From NCBI GenBank assembly GCA_002395835.1, contig DGVD01000015.1:334735-398734 (forward strand): a DNA stretch of 64,000 nt, written 5' to 3'. This DNA comes from Bacteroidales bacterium UBA4293. GTDB taxonomy: Bacteria; Bacteroidota; Bacteroidia; Bacteroidales; Bacteroidaceae. The notes below the pieces were generated by a model. That model did no database searches and was not told the DNA's origin. It saw nothing but the letters and a program-made list of their open reading frames with translations. This document shows, piece after piece, positions 16,449 through 23,324 of the stretch. A program made the position numbers and the translations under genes. Each line of letters opens with the position of its first letter. Position 1 is the first letter of the stretch.

Positions 16449-16804
16449 CATACATCCTCAGCATCCATTTTTTCCTCTTCTATAATTTGACAGATAGCCT
16501 TTGCAGCCGAAAGAAGTTTATCGGGCATATTTGTTACGATAGTCTTTCCACGAAATACAACTATTGCGGACAAGTCATGTATGGGCAAGGTGTTATCGAA
16601 TAATTGGGCCACGTTTACATTGAGTTTGTCTGCTATATTATTGAGGGTTGAAAGTTGAGGATTACCATTGATGGCACGGCTTAAACTCTCGGGGGCGACC
16701 TCCATGCGTTGTGCCAATTCCTTCATTGTTATTCCTTGCATCCGGCATAGTTCTTTTACTGTTCTATTTAGGTTGTTTTCCATATTTTCTCTTGTTTTGG
16801 GCAT
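16448..16804 (-). CDS. XRE/Cro-C1 family repressor-like protein
   Basis: 118 aa (or 111 from the ATG at 16783). HTH_3 domain about residues 12-66: VKELCRMQGITMKELAQRM, then APESLSRAINGNPQLSTLNNIADKLNV. The C-terminal 50 residues are unrelated and may mediate dimerisation. It is divergent from the resolvase gene with 130 bp between them, so it probably represses the resolvase promoter and its own, as in lysogeny-type switches. Confidence 0.8.
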   Translation of the reverse strand: MPKTRENMENNLNRTVKELCRMQGITMKELAQRMEVAPESLSRAINGNPQLSTLNNIADKLNVNVAQLFDNTLPIHDLSAIVVFRGKTIVTNMPDKLLSAAKAICQIIEEEKMDAEDV

Positions 16805-16871
16805 AAAGGTATAAAAAATAACTTAGAATATCAATTATTTTTAATAAAATTAGATAATAGTATCAAATTTG

Positions 16872-16903
16872 TTTGGTTCTAATTGACTTTTATTGTATAT
16901 TTG
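16872..16903 (+). promoter_or_regulatory. Promoter of the resolvase gene
   Basis: TTTG (16872-16875) and TATATTTG (16896-16903) with 20 bp between: a complete Bacteroidetes promoter. Confidence 0.75.
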
Positions 16904-16934
16904 TAAACGAATAAATAACCTAAAATATCAAGGT

Positions 16935-17576
16935 ATGGATAAAGACAATGTAAAAGCAGTGATTTACGCCAGAGTTAGCACTAACAGCCAAGACTATGAG
17001 CGTCAATTATTCGACCTTCGGGAATATGCAGGTCGTATGGGTTACGAGGTAGTTATGGAATTTGCAGAGAAAATCTCCGGTGCGAAAAAAGTCACAGAGC
17101 GTGAAGCACTGACAGAATTACTTTCTTTTGTCGAGGCTTACCATATTGATAAGATTCTTATTTATGAGTGCAGCCGTTTATCTCGTAGGGTGGCAGATTT
17201 CATCAACATCGTGGATAGATTGAACGAGTTACACATTTCTTTATATATACACCAAAACGGCCTTGAAACCTTACAGGCAGATGGTAAGGTAAACCCTATT
17301 GCACAACTTGTAATAGGTATGTTGGCCCAGTTCAATAGCATGGAGCGGAGCCTCATCCGTAGCCGTATGGAGAGCGGCTATAACAACTTCAGAAACAAAG
17401 GTGGTGTGGTTGGTCGCAAGGTTGGTTTTCGAAAATCTGATGATGCCATGAGAGAAGAATATAAAGAGGAAAGTCGTTTACTTCGGAAGGGACTTTCACT
17501 TCGAAACGTTCAGAAAATTACCGGTACATCGATTAACACCCTGCGGAAAATTAATAAAATTTCACAGAACTGTTAA
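16935..17576 (+). CDS. Serine resolvase/invertase
   Basis: 213 aa. N-terminal resolvase domain with catalytic Ser in YARVSTNSQDYERQL, then YECSRLSRRVADF and the long E helix region. The C-terminal HTH is LLRKGLSLRNVQKITGTSINTLRKI. Small serine recombinases resolve cointegrates or invert DNA. In this element it may resolve multimers or assist excision. The start at 16935 is used because the promoter box lies just before it. It is followed by a 290-bp leader-like region. Confidence 0.88.
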   Translation: MDKDNVKAVIYARVSTNSQDYERQLFDLREYAGRMGYEVVMEFAEKISGAKKVTEREALTELLSFVEAYHIDKILIYECSRLSRRVADFINIVDRLNELHISLYIHQNGLETLQADGKVNPIAQLVIGMLAQFNSMERSLIRSRMESGYNNFRNKGGVVGRKVGFRKSDDAMREEYKEESRLLRKGLSLRNVQKITGTSINTLRKINKISQNC

Positions 17577-17583
17577 AAAATAT

Positions 17584-17614
17584 TTTGATAATTGATGGCC
17601 TTGAATTATATTTG
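17584..17614 (+). promoter_or_regulatory. Promoter of the small ORF / integrase unit
   Basis: TTTG (17584-17587), 19 bp, TATATTTG (17607-17614). The implied leader to the next ORF is about 240 nt. Confidence 0.7.
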
Positions 17615-17792
17615 CAAATGAGGAAATAAAGATTATTCCAATCGGTCTTTGAAATAGTGAAAACAGAACTTGAAGAAACGCAGGGTAGTCCTGTTTCAGA
17701 CAGAGAATAAAAGAATAAAGCAAAAGAAACATGGATTAGAAAATAATAAAAAAAAAGGGCTTTAAGCGGTTGTCCCTTTGTCGTACAAAAGA

Positions 17793-17823
17793 CTTACTCA
17801 CTCGGAAGGAGTGGTTCAGTAAG
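17793..17823 (+). other. Structured leader element before integrase
   Basis: Nested stems CTTACT/AGTAAG (17793-17798, 17818-17823) and CACTC/GAGTG (17799-17803, 17809-17813) with a GTTC bulge. An outer AAAGGG..CCCTTT pairing lies just upstream. No T run. Possibly a regulatory RNA structure or recombinase-binding site. The rest of 17577-17864 shows nothing else. Confidence 0.4.
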
Positions 17824-17864
17824 AGACTGCAAACAACGGAATAAAAAGGTTATGTTAGTGTTTA

Positions 17865-18053
17865 ATGGTAACATTGGAACTATGCAAGAAGATATTAAAC
17901 AGCGGTAAACGCAAATATTCAGACACCGAAATAAAGGAAATAAGAAAGTTTTTATACAGCATGGCAGAAATGCAAATAGAGATTGAAAAAGAGAATATAT
18001 TGAATAAAACAATAGGAGGAAAGGAATATGGAGAACGTAATACTATATTGTAG
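17865..18053 (+). CDS. Small helical protein overlapping the integrase start
   Basis: 62 aa, highly charged and helical (KRKYSDTEIKEIRKFLYSMAEMQIE). It ends 26 bp inside the integrase gene in another frame, so translation may be coupled. Short proteins of this look occur near recombinases on Bacteroidetes elements. It could act as an accessory (directionality) factor, which is inference only. Confidence 0.5.
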   Translation: MVTLELCKKILNSGKRKYSDTEIKEIRKFLYSMAEMQIEIEKENILNKTIGGKEYGERNTIL

Positions 18054-19680
18054 AGTTAGCACAGATGAACAAGCAGATGGTTGTTCGTTGGATATGCAGG
18101 AAAGGTATTTGAGGAAGTATTGTACTTTGAATGAATATAATATCATCGGCATTTATAAAGAGGACTATTCTGCAAAGCATTATGATATGAGACGGCCAGA
18201 GATGTCAAAGCTATACAACTATTGTAAAAAGCACAAAAAAGGGGTGGATAAGATTTTATTCTTACGATGGGATAGATATTCAAGGAATGTGGAATTCGCA
18301 TTTGCCTACAAGAGAAAATTTTATGATGATTTAGGAATTGAAATAAATGCGATAGAGAACCCTATTGATTTCACGGCTACGGAATGGTCAACTATGCTTT
18401 CAATTTATTGTGGCGTTGCTCATACCGAAGATGAAAAGATAAGTAAACGTACTAAAGATGGTATTCATGGCTCACAACTAAAAGGGAAGTGCACTAACAA
18501 GGCTCCAAGAGGGTATAAAAACCATAGAATATCAAAGCACGAAACTTTTGTTGTTGTTGACAAAGATGTTGCACCATTGATTGAAAAAATTTTCAATGAG
18601 GTTGCAAAGGGTATAGAAGCACCATGCTGTATACGGAGAAGGCTTTGTCCCAATATCGCTGAAAGTTCTTTCCTTGATATGCTAAGAAATCCTTTTTATA
18701 TAGGAAAAATCAAAGTTTCCGCATATCGTGGTGACCCGGAACAAATAGTTGAAGGACTGCACGAAGCAATTATTAGTGAAGAAGTTTTCTATCGGGTTCA
18801 AGATATTTTGGATGGAAAGAAAAAGAACACTCCAAAATTAACTAAGGCAATTAATCCCGATTTATTTTTAAGAAAGTTTCTTGTATGCCCAATTTGTGGC
18901 CATGCACTGACAGGAAGTGAGAGTAAGGGCAATGGTGGGAAATATGCTTATTATCATTGTTGCCAAGATGGTAAACACTTACGCAAACGTGCAGATGAAG
19001 TAAACGAAGGTTTTGCTCGCTATATTTCATGCCTAACTCCTAATGACGAAGTCTTGACTCTTTACAAAGAGGTGCTAACAGACGTTCGGAACGAGCAAAG
19101 CAAAGAAACTAAGAATAAGGTTGAGGACTTACAGACGGAGGTTAGGCGTGTGGAAGATATGCTAAATGTCCTTGACGATAAACTAATGAACGGTAAAATA
19201 TCAGATGCTGATTACAATCGTATATCCCAACGTTACGGAAAACAGATAAACGAACTGAAACAGCAGATTGAAATCATGACGAACCCGAACAGAGCCAATA
19301 TCGAACCAAAGTTAAGTTACTCTATTTGTCTGTTAGACAATATGGAAGGGTTCTTTAGAGATGCTCCTGTCGAAACTAAAATTAAGTTACTTGGTTCGAT
19401 ATTTCCTGAAAAAATTGAGTTTGATGGAAAAAATTATCGAACCAACAACTACAATAAAGTGCTTGACCTCATCTTTCAGCAAACCAAGGAGTTACGAGAA
19501 CCAAAAAAAGTTAACGGGGAAAGATTTTCGTCTTTCCCCGCTTCAGTACCCAGACCCGGGGTCGAACCGGGATGGGTTGCCCCACTGGTGTTTGAGACCA
19601 GCGCGTCTACCGATTCCGCCATCTGGGCTCATAAGCTTTTACGCTTAATTGCGGGTGCAAAGGTAAGTGTTTTTTCTTAA
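18028..19680 (+). CDS. Large serine integrase with tRNA-encoded C-terminal tail
   Basis: 550 aa as read. Resolvase domain with catalytic Ser in YCRVSTDEQADG (residues 8-10), a recombinase domain, a zinc ribbon CPICGHALTG...CC near residue 290 and a coiled coil about residues 350-420. It catalyses integration/excision between short att sites. From codon 507 (GTA-CCC at 19546) the frame enters tRNA-Leu DNA, and the last 43 residues (RPGVEPGW..., ending KVSVFS) are antisense tRNA and its upstream flank. The native tail is probably the frame at 13801-13926. Whether the tailed form is active is unknown. Confidence 0.85.
   Translation: MENVILYCRVSTDEQADGCSLDMQERYLRKYCTLNEYNIIGIYKEDYSAKHYDMRRPEMSKLYNYCKKHKKGVDKILFLRWDRYSRNVEFAFAYKRKFYDDLGIEINAIENPIDFTATEWSTMLSIYCGVAHTEDEKISKRTKDGIHGSQLKGKCTNKAPRGYKNHRISKHETFVVVDKDVAPLIEKIFNEVAKGIEAPCCIRRRLCPNIAESSFLDMLRNPFYIGKIKVSAYRGDPEQIVEGLHEAIISEEVFYRVQDILDGKKKNTPKLTKAINPDLFLRKFLVCPICGHALTGSESKGNGGKYAYYHCCQDGKHLRKRADEVNEGFARYISCLTPNDEVLTLYKEVLTDVRNEQSKETKNKVEDLQTEVRRVEDMLNVLDDKLMNGKISDADYNRISQRYGKQINELKQQIEIMTNPNRANIEPKLSYSICLLDNMEGFFRDAPVETKIKLLGSIFPEKIEFDGKNYRTNNYNKVLDLIFQQTKELREPKKVNGERFSSFPASVPRPGVEPGWVAPLVFETSASTDSAIWAHKLLRLIAGAKVSVFS
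19503..19540 (-). terminator. Element-borne terminator of tRNA-Leu
   Basis: CGGGGAAAGA/TCTTTCCCCG stem (19515-19524, 19531-19540), then TTAACTTTTTTT on the minus strand, 7 nt beyond the tRNA 3' end. It lies inside the integrase reading frame. Confidence 0.8.
19545..19551. repeat. Putative attR core AGTACCC
   Basis: Second copy of the 7-bp direct repeat, covering the 3' end of the tRNA-Leu acceptor stem. Confidence 0.55.
19547..19628 (-). tRNA. tRNA-Leu (CAA)
   Basis: 82 nt on the minus strand. Acceptor GCCCAGA pairs with TCTGGGT (one G-U). The anticodon loop CTCAAAC between CTGGT and ACCAG gives anticodon CAA. A long variable arm and the T-arm GGTTCGACCC are present. CCA is not encoded. It is the insertion site of the mobile element. 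A TACCTTTG box lies upstream at 19658-19665. Confidence 0.92.
19658..19665 (-). promoter_or_regulatory. -7 box of tRNA-Leu
   Basis: TACCTTTG on the minus strand, 29 bp upstream of the mature 5' end. Confidence 0.65.
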
Positions 19681-19800
19681 CTTACAAATCTTTTTCCGAA
19701 AAAATGTGAATTTTCGTTGTATTATTAGGCTTGATGAGGATAATTCCTTATCTTTATAATGTATAATAAAAGGATATTTTACGAGAACCTATTAAAGACT

Positions 19801-20883
19801 ATGAACATACATGATTTTTGTGTTATTTTAGCAGGAGGGGAAGGAACGAGATTATGGCCAATGAGCCGACATGATAAACCGAAACAGTTTGTTGACTTCT
19901 TTGGCATGGGACGTTCTTTGCTCCAACAAACATTTGATCGCATGTCACATGTGATTGACAAAGATAGAATTTACATCCTTACCCAATTCTCTTATTTAGA
20001 TCTTACTTACGAACAACTTCCCGAAGTCCCCAAAGAGCACATTCTGCCAGAACCTTTGCATCGCAATACAGCACCTGCAGTGGCATGGGCAGCATTGCAT
20101 ATTTTTTCAAAAGATCCAGAAGCTAATGTGGTGGCTGTTCCTACAGACTCTTTGATTTTAGATGAAAGTAGGTTCCTAGAGGATGTCAGTGAAGGATTGA
20201 ACTTTGTGGCAAAAGAAAGAGAATTGCTAACGTTAAGTGTTAAACCCACTCGTCCTGAAACGGGCTATGGTTATATTCAACTTTCCGATGAAATCAAGGA
20301 TAATCTTTATCGAATGAAGACTTTTGTTGAAAAACCAGAGCTGGATTTTGCAAAGTTTTTCATGGAGAGTGGTGAATTCTATTGGAATACGGGTATATTT
20401 CTTTTTCAGGTTACAGACTTTTTACGTGTGGCAGGTGAACTCTTCCCAGATTGGTCTCAACGCTTAAAACTGTTCACTTCGGATAGGCATGACTATCAAA
20501 AAGAGATAGAGGTCATGAGGAGTGGTTATGACTCTATGCCAAACTTGAAATTGGAGAACTGCATTTTTGAGAAATATGGTAGAGTTTTTGTGAAGCCATG
20601 TACTTTTGGATGGGCCGACATGGGAGGCTGGGCTGATCTATACGAGGCTTCTCCAAAAGATGCGCAAGAGAATGTAGTTCCGGAATCTAATGCTCTTTGC
20701 TATGAAAGTAAGGGTAATGTGATTCAAGTTACAGAAGGCAAGATTGTGGTGGTGGAGAATCTGAATGACTATGTGATAGTGGACAAGGACGACTTATTGG
20801 TTATTTGTCCTAAAAAGAATTCTCTGGAATGGAGAAAGTATGTGAATGACGTACTGATTAATTTGGGAGAGAAATATACATAA
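19801..20883 (+). CDS. manC: Mannose-1-phosphate guanylyltransferase
   Basis: About 360 aa. Makes GDP-mannose from GTP and mannose-1-phosphate for glycan and fucose synthesis. Nucleotide-binding motif LAGGEGTRLWPMSR near the N terminus, KPKQFVD, the sugar-phosphate motif FVEKP and the family-specific GWADMGGWADLYE are visible. It lacks the fused phosphomannose-isomerase domain, so it is a single-function enzyme. An upstream ATG at 19759 coincides with the expected transcription start, so 19801 is preferred. Confidence 0.92.
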   Translation: MNIHDFCVILAGGEGTRLWPMSRHDKPKQFVDFFGMGRSLLQQTFDRMSHVIDKDRIYILTQFSYLDLTYEQLPEVPKEHILPEPLHRNTAPAVAWAALHIFSKDPEANVVAVPTDSLILDESRFLEDVSEGLNFVAKERELLTLSVKPTRPETGYGYIQLSDEIKDNLYRMKTFVEKPELDFAKFFMESGEFYWNTGIFLFQVTDFLRVAGELFPDWSQRLKLFTSDRHDYQKEIEVMRSGYDSMPNLKLENCIFEKYGRVFVKPCTFGWADMGGWADLYEASPKDAQENVVPESNALCYESKGNVIQVTEGKIVVVENLNDYVIVDKDDLLVICPKKNSLEWRKYVNDVLINLGEKYT

Positions 20884-20891
20884 ATCAAAAT

Positions 20892-20973
20892 AAAAGGCTC
20901 GTTGAATTGACATGAACCCCGAAAGTTAGACAAATAATTTTCGGGGTTCACATCAAATAGAACGAGCCTTTTT
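20892..20973. terminator. Nested long hairpin/terminator between manC and the HIT gene
   Basis: Outer arms AAAAGGCTCGTT (20892-20903) / AACGAGCCTTTTT (20961-20973) with T tails on both strands. Inside sits a second perfect 12-bp inverted repeat TGAACCCCGAAA/TTTCGGGGTTCA (20913-20924, 20939-20950). The inner part resembles the termini of IS3-type insertion sequences. Confidence 0.7.
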
Positions 20974-20974
20974 A

Positions 20975-21367
20975 TTAGAATTTTGCTGCGATATTAGCTG
21001 CAATTTCTTTGAATTCATCGGGAGTGAGCTGTAGTTTAGGATTGCTAAATAGCATGTCTCTTTCCTTTTGCATAGGTACCAAATGAATGTGTGCATGAGG
21101 TACTTCCAATCCTAGAACAGCTTGTCCTACCTTTACACAAGGATAAGCTTTTTTAATAGCTAAAGCTACCTTCTTGGCAAAGACTTGCATGGCACCGATT
21201 TCCTCATCTGTTAAATCGAAGAAATAGTCCACTTCACGCTTTGGTATGACTAAAGTATGCCCTTTTACCAATGGGTTGATGTCTAGAAAGGCATAAAACT
21301 GCTCATCTTCGGCCACTTTATAGCTTGGGATTTCTCCTGCTACGATTTTGCTGAATATTGTTGCCAT
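20975..21367 (-). CDS. HIT family nucleotide hydrolase
   Basis: 130 aa, the normal length for a Hint/HIT protein. The histidine triad is HAHIHLVP (about residues 94-101); the N-terminal fold begins IFSKIVAGEIPSYKVAED. It hydrolyses nucleotide phosphoramidates or dinucleotides. 4 bp after greA, so cotranscribed with it. Confidence 0.93.
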   Translation of the reverse strand: MATIFSKIVAGEIPSYKVAEDEQFYAFLDINPLVKGHTLVIPKREVDYFFDLTDEEIGAMQVFAKKVALAIKKAYPCVKVGQAVLGLEVPHAHIHLVPMQKERDMLFSNPKLQLTPDEFKEIAANIAAKF

Positions 21368-21371
21368 AGTT

Positions 21372-21836
21372 TTAAAATGAAATATTCAAGATTTCCAAAG
21401 AAATTGTTCCCTGTGGAATTTTTATATCTACTACATCACCAACCTTCTTCCCTAGAAGTCCTTGAGCAATTGGAGTGTTTACAGAAATCTTTCCTTGACG
21501 TAAATTTGCCTCGCTTTCAGAAACAATGGTGTAAACCATTTTCATGTTGTTTTTCACGTTACGCATTTCTACCTTGGTTAAGATTTGTACAGTTTCGGTA
21601 TTAAGTTTAGTGGTGTCAATGATTTTTGCAGCATTAATAGTCTCTTTCAGCTGATTGATTTTCATCTCCAGCATACCCTGAGCTTCTTTAGCTGCATCAT
21701 ATTCAGAATTTTCAGATAAGTCACCCTTGTCACGTGCTTCTGCAATGGCTGCAGATGCCTTAGGGCGCTCTATCGTCTCTAAACGCTTTAGTTCTGCTAC
21801 TAGTTTTTCGTAGCCTTCTTTTGAGATGTAAGCCAT
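21372..21836 (-). CDS. greA: Transcription elongation factor GreA
   Basis: 154 aa. N-terminal coiled coil with the two acidic tip residues in GDLSENSEYDAAKEAQ, and a C-terminal FKBP-like domain with GLLGKKVGDVVDI. It rescues backtracked RNA polymerase by stimulating transcript cleavage. The promoter is at 21937-21967, and a complete terminator lies in the leader (21879-21918), which suggests attenuation. Confidence 0.95.
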   Translation of the reverse strand: MAYISKEGYEKLVAELKRLETIERPKASAAIAEARDKGDLSENSEYDAAKEAQGMLEMKINQLKETINAAKIIDTTKLNTETVQILTKVEMRNVKNNMKMVYTIVSESEANLRQGKISVNTPIAQGLLGKKVGDVVDIKIPQGTISLEILNISF

Positions 21837-21878
21837 ATTCTTATTTTTTTAATTATTCTTTCAGTAGGGGGTAAAACA

Positions 21879-21918
21879 AAAAGAATCCCGACAGGTTTAC
21901 TTTGTCGGAACCCTTTTA
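21879..21918 (-). terminator. Terminator hairpin in the greA leader
   Basis: On the minus strand a 15-bp stem (with G-U pairs) closes on CCGACA/TGTCGG (21888-21893, 21903-21908) and ends in a U run. It is downstream of the greA -7 box and upstream of greA's ATG. It would also end transcripts of the thioredoxin-fold gene. Confidence 0.75.
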
Positions 21919-21936
21919 GTTTCGTATTTCTGGTGG

Positions 21937-21967
21937 CAAAGATAAAAATAGTTTTTTAATTTGCCAA
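21937..21967 (-). promoter_or_regulatory. Promoter of greA
   Basis: TATCTTTG (minus, 21937-21944), 19 bp, TTGG (21964-21967). Transcription start near 21930. Confidence 0.65.
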
Positions 21968-21988
21968 TTTTTTAACGAAAAAACAAAA

Positions 21989-23131
21989 TTAGAGCAATTT
22001 CTGAATTTCTGTTTCTACGTCTTTTATGTCATCATTACGCTTGCTAAGCGTGTTCTCTCTGTCGATGAGGAAGAAAGTAGGAACTGCCGTAACTCCATAT
22101 AAAGACACGTTGGTGGAATAGACACCATTTGCATCACGTACGCATATCCAAGGCAGATTGTCAGCATTGGTTTTCCAGAAGTGCTCGTCAGTGTCTAAAG
22201 ATATCTGGTAAATCTCGAAACCTTGGTCTTTATACTTGTCATATATTTCACGGAACAACATGTTACGTTGTGCAGACTGAGCATGGTTGTATATGGTGAA
22301 ATCAAGCAAAACAACCTTTCCTTTCAAGTCTGTCAGATTACGGAGTTCTCCTCTGACGTCTGGAAGTGAAATATTGATGATGTCAGTTTCATGAATTTTG
22401 TCTGGGTCAAGTTCCACCTCTTTCACTATAGGCCCACGCACGTTTTTCATTCCTCTGATAGCTATATTATGCAAGTTTATAGCACGGTTTGCATGTGGGA
22501 ACTTATTGTCCCAGCTAGTAGCTACAGCAGCAAAGCACTGTACATCTTTTTTGTCGTTAACAGGATCGAAAATAAGGTAACCCGTAACAGTTTGGAAAAG
22601 GGCAAAATAGGAAGAAGGATCCTGAGGGTTCTTGAAGATGTAGTTCCGTTTAACATCATCTTTATAACGGGTTAGGATGGCTTTGACACTGTCTTGCGCA
22701 TCTCCTATAGCCATTTTGGTATTACCAATGGCATTAATTGCTTTTTCCAGATTTATCTGTTTAATAGCTAATTCCTTGATTTTCTGATTAGCTTCGGATG
22801 CCTCAATGACATAGTCTGTAGGCATGGTGTGAAGTTCAGCATTAATCTTCACAGTCTCGGTGGAATCGATGGTGAAGTTAATGATTTTATCTTCAATACG
22901 AAGACGGTAAAACTCTGTATTGCTAGGAGCTTCAGCCTTAAAATCAAAGTTTCCGCTTTTTTTCAGTTTAACAGAATCCAACGTGTTGATAGATTCCAAA
23001 CCTACATTTTCCAAATAGAGGACTTTGTCTTCTGCGTCAGTAATGGAGCCTTCCACTCCAAATTTTGGGGTATTGTCACAGGCAGCCAGTGTAAAGAGGG
23101 CTAATCCAATGCAACTGATGATTTTTTTCAT
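21989..23131 (-). CDS. Thioredoxin-fold (TlpA-like) lipoprotein lacking the CXXC motif
   Basis: 380 aa. Lipobox LAACD (Cys about 18), then a DUF4369-like N-terminal beta domain (FGVEGSITDAEDKVLYLENVG), a helical middle and a C-terminal thioredoxin fold from about residue 245. At the usual redox site (FWASWCGPC in relatives) this protein has LLDFTIYNHAQSAQRN, so both active cysteines are missing, though the cis-Pro loop GVTAVPTFFLID is kept. It is probably a periplasmic binding or structural relative rather than a reductase. Single gene; terminator at 21879-21918. Confidence 0.85.
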   Translation of the reverse strand: MKKIISCIGLALFTLAACDNTPKFGVEGSITDAEDKVLYLENVGLESINTLDSVKLKKSGNFDFKAEAPSNTEFYRLRIEDKIINFTIDSTETVKINAELHTMPTDYVIEASEANQKIKELAIKQINLEKAINAIGNTKMAIGDAQDSVKAILTRYKDDVKRNYIFKNPQDPSSYFALFQTVTGYLIFDPVNDKKDVQCFAAVATSWDNKFPHANRAINLHNIAIRGMKNVRGPIVKEVELDPDKIHETDIINISLPDVRGELRNLTDLKGKVVLLDFTIYNHAQSAQRNMLFREIYDKYKDQGFEIYQISLDTDEHFWKTNADNLPWICVRDANGVYSTNVSLYGVTAVPTFFLIDRENTLSKRNDDIKDVETEIQKLL

Positions 23132-23272
23132 TATTGTAGTGTTTTTTCAAATTTAGCTGCAAATATACAACCCTTGTGGGATTTTTGGATACATTAACCC
23201 TTAAAATAATGAAAAATGGGCTGTATAGGTAAACTTTTCGGTATTCATTTCGTTTTTATAAGGTGTTTTTTG

Positions 23273-23280
23273 TATATTTG
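23273..23280 (+). promoter_or_regulatory. -7 box of pnp
   Basis: TATATTTG, 44 bp upstream of the pnp ATG. Confidence 0.65.
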
Positions 23281-23324
23281 CGCAATTTTTCAGAACAATT
23301 ATTTTTATATTCAATATTTTTTAG

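Larger units (their letters stand above)
13800..19551. mobile_element. Integrated element (serine integrase, CRI-type Rep) in tRNA-Leu
   Basis: About 5.75 kb bounded by the 7-bp direct repeat AGTACCC (13800-13806 and 19545-19551). Contents: a 42-codon start-less frame at the left end, an inverted-repeat region, a gpII-like Rep, two or three small cargo ORFs, a XRE regulator, a resolvase and a large serine integrase at the right end, whose frame runs into tRNA-Leu. No conjugation, relaxase, capsid or Zot-like gene is present, so it is probably mobilised or packaged by another element. The ends are inferred from the shared repeat, the reading phase and the terminator layout, not from a known att site. 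Confidence 0.7.
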
